A stretch of 13,368 nt of DNA, from NCBI GenBank assembly GCA_013365365.1, contig JABVXU010000973.1, positions 1 to 13,368 of the forward strand. The letters run 5' to 3'. Positions 8,906 to 13,368 of this stretch are shown piece by piece. The notes under the pieces were generated by a model that saw only the letters and a list, made by a program, of their open reading frames with translations, searched no databases and had not been told where the DNA came from. Position 1 is the stretch's first letter. The number at the start of each line of letters is the position of its first letter. Source of the DNA: Cruorifilaria tuberocauda. Its lineage: Eukaryota > Nematoda > Chromadorea > Rhabditida > Onchocercidae. A program made the position numbers and the translations under genes.

Positions 8906-9390
8906 TGTTGTTCATCAACCTGGCTGAATTTAATATATCACTCTAAAATGTGAAATATTAAAATAAAATGAAAGATAAAATGAATTTGAAATATTATCTT
9001 TTCAGGATTGATAAAAAATATTTTCGCGCAATATTAAAATGATAAATGATAAAGTGAAATGATAAAACTAAGCATAGGCTATACTGGATATCCGGTGTTT
9101 TCTTCCAAATTTCTCTCATCTAATTTTAGGGAACAGAGGAGAAATTCATCAAAACATTTGATTGTTTATAAAAGTATCCGGGATTCCTTTCATTTTCTCT
9201 CTTGCCAACACAAAATCATTTCATTGAATTCATTAAATTGTTACAAATGAATGAATCCATCGAGCTTTAGGGTGAATTACTATGACAAAATTTACTTCGA
9301 TTATTAATTAGATGTGATTTGAGAGAGCTATTCATCCATCATTGATAAATACACGTTTTTGTATAAATGGTATAAACGATTTTTTTTTTA
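8906..9390. other. Spacer of higher complexity, no gene recognised
   Basis: Compared with its surroundings, 9060-9260 is less repetitive. A plus-strand frame from 9059 to 9250 is open for 63 codons from ATG, with a fair acceptor-like CTAATTTTAG ending at 9129. The peptide resembles nothing I know and no partner exon is visible, so it is left uncalled. The rest is A+T-rich with (AAATGATA)-like echoes near 8980-9065. Confidence 0.45.
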
Positions 9391-9602
9391 GATTTCATAT
9401 TAGTTTGAAATAATCGATTAATTTTTTAATTTTATATTATATAGAATTTCTTTTAATTTCATATCAACCTGAAATAAGCGATTAATTTCTTAAATTTGAT
9501 ATAAGCTTGAAATAATCGATTAAATTTTTAAATTTGATATAAGCTTGAAATAAGCGATTAATTTTTTTTAATTTGATATAAGCTTGAAATAATCGATTAC
9601 AT
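9391..9602. repeat. 38-base array alternating TAATCGATTA and TAAGCGATTA
   Basis: The word GAAATAA(T/G)CGATTA occurs at 9407, 9471, 9509, 9547 and 9586. Spacing is 64, then 38, 38 and 39 bases. The central base alternates T, G, T, G, T, so the true unit may be a 76-base dimer. The last three copies share TTTGATATAAGCTTGAAATA; the first two are more diverged. TAATCGATTA is a perfect palindrome of two TAAT half-sites two bases apart. Confidence 0.9.
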
Positions 9603-10162
9603 TTTAGCAATTTTTTTTGATTGAAATTATTTCAGTATAGTTATTATTATTTCTATTATCGCTATGAGAATTTTTGATCAAGTAAAATTTAATTAATCAA
9701 TCAATCGATCAATCAATCACTATAAAGTGATAATGATTTAATTCATGTTACGTACTAGTTCTCATAGAAAATCTTTTATTTTCATGCACTGATAATTCTA
9801 TTCAAACTCTTTTTTGCTAATGTTGCAAGAAAAGAAACTGAGAAAATTAACTGTCTAAAATTTTACATCATATTAAATAGCAATTTTCAAATTTATTTCT
9901 TAAGATGAACAATAAGCTTAATTACTTTGGTTAGGTAAACAATAAGCTTAATTACTTTGAAACAAATATTAAATTTAATTAATTGATATCACTCGAAAAA
10001 TTACGATAAGATAGAAATATATAGCTTGATGTGAATTTTAGCTTATCATATTCATAATATAGTAGTATATTAAATGAATTTTAGCTTATCATAATCCTAT
10101 AATTGATAACGATAATAGAGAGTTGAAGTAATAACTTTGAAAAATTAAAAATGTACTTTTCA
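9603..10162. other. Spacer with short direct repeats, no gene seen
   Basis: It holds an (AATC)n run at 9694-9719, a 22-base pair of direct copies starting at 9908 and 9938 (AACAATAAGCTTAATTAC and onward), and a 19-base pair TGAATTTTAGCTTATCATA at 10032-10050 and 10075-10093. No exon or RNA gene was recognised. Confidence 0.6.
9908..9959. repeat. 22-base direct repeat, two identical copies
   Basis: Copies at 9908-9929 and 9938-9959 begin AACAATAAGC and end TTACTTTG, 30 bases apart, with eight bases between them. Confidence 0.85.
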
Positions 10163-10414
10163 TAAAAACAAACGAACTAATAGAATTTTCGTATTAAATA
10201 AAGTTTGATGAAAAATTTTCTTTAGTATTATTTTCAACAAATTACTTTTTTTATTTTTCTTTTTACTTTATTACTTTTTTATTTTTACTTTTTCCATTGT
10301 ATTACTTTTATTTTATAGACTACTTTCCTTTTGCATGCTTTTTAAAATTAAATCTAAAGAAAGAGAACAAAACGCAAAAACTTTTTCGGAGTAAATTTTT
10401 TACTATCCATTTAT
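10163..10414. repeat. Copy 1 of a duplicated block of about 255 bases
   Basis: It begins around AACGAACTAATAGAATTTTC (10171) and ends around GGAGTAAATT and ACTATCCATTT (about 10412). The same order of words recurs at 10963-11222. The middle is rich in TTACTTT and TTTTTA. No terminal inverted repeat or target-site duplication was found, so it is not called a transposon. No protein frame is shared between the copies. Confidence 0.85.
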
Positions 10415-10962
10415 AGAATTACTTTAAATTTAAAAAAAAAACGATTTGAAATATTTTAGTTTAGTTTTTATTTTAATAAATATAATAAGTACTATTATTT
10501 ACTATTAATTACTATTAATTACTATTGGTACTATTAATGAATAAATCAATTAAATATCAAAAATAAAGAAGGCGATAAATAGCTTTTCGAACTGATACTA
10601 ATAAATAAAAAACTTTTCGAACCTTCGCACTGATTTCGACTTCAACTGATACATTGCATATATATATATCTATTTTTGAAGGAAAAAAAGTTATTTATCG
10701 AATGAAAAGTATCCGAGTGATTATTATTCGAATCAGTAATGAGACTTGTTCCTGCATAAATCATTCCTATAATCAAATTAACTTTAAATTTGAAAAAAAA
10801 AAAAGATTGCCTAAGGGTAAAATGATATCTAAATTGCTCATCCTATCTTATTCTCAATTCATTTTCACCACTACTTATTATTCATTCTATACAGGTCATC
10901 TAAGAAGGAAAAATTTAAGTTAAAAGAAAAAAAGAAAGTACAAGAAATAAATGAGTAAAATA
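10415..10962. other. Spacer between the duplicated blocks
   Basis: It holds a 10-base tandem run (ACTATTAATT and variants) at 10491-10538 and a loose repeat of CTTTTCGAAC at about 10582 and 10613. An 89-codon plus-strand frame at 10654-10923 has no recognisable content and ends at the edge of copy 2, so it is probably chance. Confidence 0.5.
10491..10538. repeat. 10-base tandem repeat ACTATTAATT
   Basis: Four to five copies run head to tail, the outer ones altered (ACTATTATTT, ACTATTGGT). It sits between the two halves of the larger duplication. Confidence 0.8.
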
Positions 10963-11222
10963 AAAAACAAAACGAACTAATAGAATTTTCACATTAAATA
11001 AAGTTTGATAAAAATTTTTTTTTGATCATTACTTTTAGCAAATTACTTTTCATCTTCTTTTTTACTTTATTACTTTCTATTACCTTTTTACTTTTACTTT
11101 TTTTATTGTATTACTTTTTCTTGCGGACTACTTTCTTTTTGTATGTTTTTTTAAAATTAAATCTAAAGAAAGAAAAAAAGGCGAAAAAACTTTTCGGAGT
11201 AAATTTTTCACTATCCATTTTA
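10963..11222. repeat. Copy 2 of the duplicated block of about 255 bases
   Basis: It matches copy 1 in direct orientation, shifted by 800 bases at the left edge (10971 against 10171). Shared landmarks are AACGAACTAATAGAATTTTC, ATTAAATAAAGTTTGAT, the TTACTTT-rich middle, AAAATTAAATCTAAAGAAAG, TTTTCGGAGTAAATTTTT and ACTATCCATTT. Differences are scattered substitutions and small indels. A plus-strand frame inside it (11022-11258) reads as Leu/Phe-rich only because of the T runs. Confidence 0.85.
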
Positions 11223-12585
11223 CTACACGACAATAAATTGCTTGAGGGTTTAATGTAATTATTTCAAATTAGCTAAAATATGATAGCGTCCATTTGCTTT
11301 TACAATTAATACAATTTCATCATCGTGATTTAACTTAATTGTGCTAACTTGATTATGTAATTTAAAAAAAAGAAAATGTTTGCCAAAATAAATGCTATAA
11401 TTTATGTTGCAAACATTATTTTTAACTGTTAATAGAGACTAATAACTTTTCAATGTTTTGCTTTAATTCAAAAATCGATTGATAATAAATTTAATTGATT
11501 GCATGATCAGACGGATATATTATTACCTGATTCTAAAATCAATCTGAATCTATTTCGTTTTTCCTGAATAAATTAGAGTGAAATTAATGAAATGACTGAT
11601 CATCATTTGAGAGATTACTGATTCTTCCGTCTGTTCATCCAAAATGAGTCATAACCGGATCAGAAAATTGTTTGAGATGGAAAAAGAATCATTTCTTAGA
11701 ACTGAAAATTACTTTTGAATCTAATCTGTTCAAGTTCTTTTATTTTGAAAATTACAAATAATGCTCTTTTAAAAAAAAAGAAAGAAAATTATTTTATAAT
11801 TCAATTTAATAGAAAACGTTACGGAATTTAATAAAAAATCATTTTAATTTAATCAGTTTAATTAGTTTATCAGTTAAAAAATCAATAAAATTAGCTTAGT
11901 AAAAAATCCACATAATATATTATTTTAGGCTTTTGTAATTGTAAAAGTTCTCATCTATTCGACGAATAAATCATAAAATAATTATCTATAGAAAATATTA
12001 TCACTCAATTAAACTTTTTTTTTTCAATTTCAAAAATGGAAATTCTCAAATGAAGCAATCATATTCAAAAATATATTTTCTAAACAACAAAAAAAAAACA
12101 TAATTAAAAATCAAAGAAAAAAGAAAAGGAAAGTAAAATATGCAAATTTTTATTGATTATTAATGCAATTAATTTCAAAAATGTAAAAGTGAGATGGATA
12201 GGAAAAGATTGCATGACGAAGGAAAAATGACAATGGAAATGAAATGAATAAAAATATGATTAAATTCAAGAATTGAAATATTGCCGTTTTAAATTGACAC
12301 CATTTTTATAGTTCCACTTTCGTTAACACTTCTTCCATCAAATCAATATTTATCACTATCATTTGATTGAAATATACTAAAATGCCTAATGACAATAGTG
12401 ACAATTGTATTCTTATGATAACGATTATGATAGCAATATCAATAATATCAGTAACAATAAAAGTGATAACGAATGATTACATGCTACCAATATTTCAAAA
12501 TACAATATAATTTATTTGTATTCATTTATGGCAAGAAATATGTATGTATAAAAAATATGTATACTAAATTAATTAACTGTATTAA
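11223..12585. other. A+T-rich intergenic spacer, no gene seen
   Basis: It is mostly non-repetitive A+T-rich sequence with poly(A) tracts near 11770 and 12090. From about 12395 onward, words such as AATAGTGACAA, ATAACGATTATGATAG and ATAACAATAAAAGTGATAACG appear to be a decayed lead-in to the (AAC)n-type tract that follows. No exon or RNA gene was recognised. Confidence 0.55.
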
Positions 12586-13036
12586 AATATACATACAAAT
12601 AAGTATGAACAGAATTACATCAACGACAATAACAATAAAAGTTACAACAACAACAACAATAACAGTAATGGTAAGAAAAAAAATAACAGTGATAGCAACG
12701 GCAGTGACAAAAACAACAACAACAATAATAACAGTAATAACAATAACATCAACAATAACAGTAGTAATGACAACAACAATAACGATAATGGTAAGAAAAA
12801 AATAACAGTGACAGCAACGGCAGTGACAAAAACAACAACAACAACAATAACAGTAGTAATAACAACAACAATAATAGTAGCATCAACCATAGTAACAACA
12901 ATAACGGTAACGACGATAGTAACAGCAACAACAGCAATAGCAGCAACAACAACCATAAGAGCAACAACAGCAACAATAATGGTAACAATGCTAATAACAA
13001 TGATAACAAGAACAATAATAGTAATAATAACAATAA
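12586..13036 (+). repeat. Degenerate (AAC)n-derived tract with 120-base higher-order repeat
   Basis: About 430 bases are built from AAC, AAT, AGT, AGC, GAC and GGT triplets. A higher-order repeat is visible: TAATGGTAAGAAAAAA occurs at 12666 and at 12786, each followed by AACAGTGA(T/C)AGCAACGGCAGT. In one frame the tract would read as Asn/Ser/Asp/Gly-rich with the third base nearly always C or T. The first half is in frame 1 of the window. Copy 2 has one A fewer in its A run, after which the Asn frame moves. No ATG or clear upstream exon leads into it, so it is called a repeat, with a possible low-complexity exon as the alternative. Confidence 0.8.
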
Positions 13037-13047
13037 GAGGTTTCTCT

Positions 13048-13052
<5 letters not shown>

Positions 13053-13089
<37 letters not shown>
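13053..13089. repeat. (TC)n microsatellite, about 18 units
   Basis: An uninterrupted TC run is preceded by an interrupted TTTCTCTCTCAT stretch at 13041-13052. On the minus strand it is a GA run lying just past the poly(A) signal of the right-edge gene. Confidence 0.97.
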
Positions 13090-13092
<3 letters not shown>

Positions 13093-13137
13093 GACCACAA
13101 TATGGACAGAGTAAAGTACACAAAATGCATTCACACA

Positions 13138-13150
13138 TTTATTTATTTAT
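13138..13150 (-). terminator. Poly(A) signal of the right-edge gene
   Basis: On the minus strand overlapping AATAAATAAA sits about 95-105 bases past the stop codon at 13245-13243. A GA-rich tract follows downstream. The position suits a short 3' UTR. Confidence 0.5.
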
Positions 13151-13242
13151 ATACGAATGTTTTCATGTTTATAAATCATAAAAAGAAGGAGAAGATGAAT
13201 TTCAGTTAACAGGTTTCCACCGGTGATCACCGATGAAACATT

Positions 13243-13368
13243 TTATATAGTGCCGGTCGTTGGTGTGATCTTGCCACGGATATCATCGTTATCATCATCT
13301 TCATCAGCATTTCCTTCAGAGTTTTTTGCAAAAGGCGAGACGAGACGAGAGATTGAAGAAAATATCAT
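13243..13368 (-). CDS. C-terminal end of an unidentified protein with an acidic tail (partial)
   Basis: On the minus strand a frame is open from the window edge for 41 codons and ends at TAA (13245-13243). It reads SRLVSPFAKNSEGN, then ADEDDDNDD, then IRGKITPTTGTI. Sequence here is richer in G+C than the upstream spacer, the peptide is of normal complexity, and AATAAA follows at a sensible distance; together these support a real terminal exon. The Asp/Glu run suggests an exposed, flexible tail. The codon at the very edge is ATG, but it is as likely to be internal as a start. No acceptor is visible inside the segment, so the exon probably continues beyond the window. The family cannot be named from this fragment. 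Confidence 0.55.
   Translation of the reverse strand: MIFSSISRLVSPFAKNSEGNADEDDDNDDIRGKITPTTGTI

Noticed and set aside
9059..9250. 63-codon plus-strand frame
   Set aside because: Reasonable complexity but no recognisable similarity, no partner exons and a length expected by chance over this distance.
10163..11222. Transposon with defined ends
   Set aside because: No terminal inverted repeats, target-site duplication, poly(A) tail or transposase fragment could be found; kept only as a duplicated block.
10654..11258. 89- and 78-codon plus-strand frames around the duplicated block
   Set aside because: The frame is not shared between the two copies of the block, and the peptides reflect T-rich DNA.
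12473..13209. Long Thr/Ile/Val-rich and Leu-rich frames on both strands
   Set aside because: These are alternative readings of the (AAC)n-type tract and the (TC)n run; repeat DNA lacks stop codons in several frames at once.
1..13368. tRNA, rRNA or spliced-leader RNA genes
   Set aside because: No T-loop (GTTCRANNC) with matching stems and no rRNA-like G+C-rich conserved blocks were seen on either strand by eye.

Overview
This is eukaryotic DNA, almost certainly from a nematode. The evidence is a five-exon cuticle collagen gene on the minus strand, an extremely A+T-rich background, nematode-style splice acceptors (TTTCAG, TTTTAG) and a trans-splice-like acceptor 10 bases before the collagen start codon. 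The long introns and very A+T-rich, repeat-laden spacers would suit a spirurid or filarial type of genome, but the species cannot be fixed from this window. No bacterial gene, phage, CRISPR array, tRNA or rRNA was seen.

Layout. Positions 1-135 are richer in G+C than what follows and may hold the last exon of a plus-strand gene that begins outside the window; its identity is unknown. Positions 136-2230 are A+T-rich spacer with TATAAA-type simple sequence and small direct repeats. Positions 2231-5440 hold the collagen gene, read right to left: acceptor at 5434-5440, ATG at 5423-5421, exons 5423-5301, 4209-4080, 3179-2994, 2891-2784 and 2699-2395, and a poly(A) signal at 2236-2231. The spliced frame is 283 codons plus stop, with every junction in frame. 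Introns 1 and 2 (1091 and 900 bases) carry their own minisatellites; introns 3 and 4 are short (102 and 84 bases).

Positions 5441-13130 are non-coding as far as can be seen, and unusually full of distinct local tandem repeats. They include a composite unit of about 205-215 bases just upstream of the collagen gene, a 32-base array with a repeated TTAACTTA core, a unit of about 90 bases in three copies, a 38-base unit that alternates TAATCGATTA with TAAGCGATTA, a duplicated block of about 255 bases 800 bases apart, and a long Asn-codon-like (AAC)n-derived tract followed by a (TC)n microsatellite. Positions 13243-13368 read as the last 41 codons of a second minus-strand gene with an acidic tail and its own poly(A) signal.

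The collagen and the right-edge gene are both transcribed leftward. They are separated by about 7.8 kb, so there is no sign that they share an operon. I found no convincing new multi-gene system. The most notable items are the frame-symmetric collagen exons, the composite repeat in the collagen upstream region, the alternating 38-base array and the Asn-codon tract.
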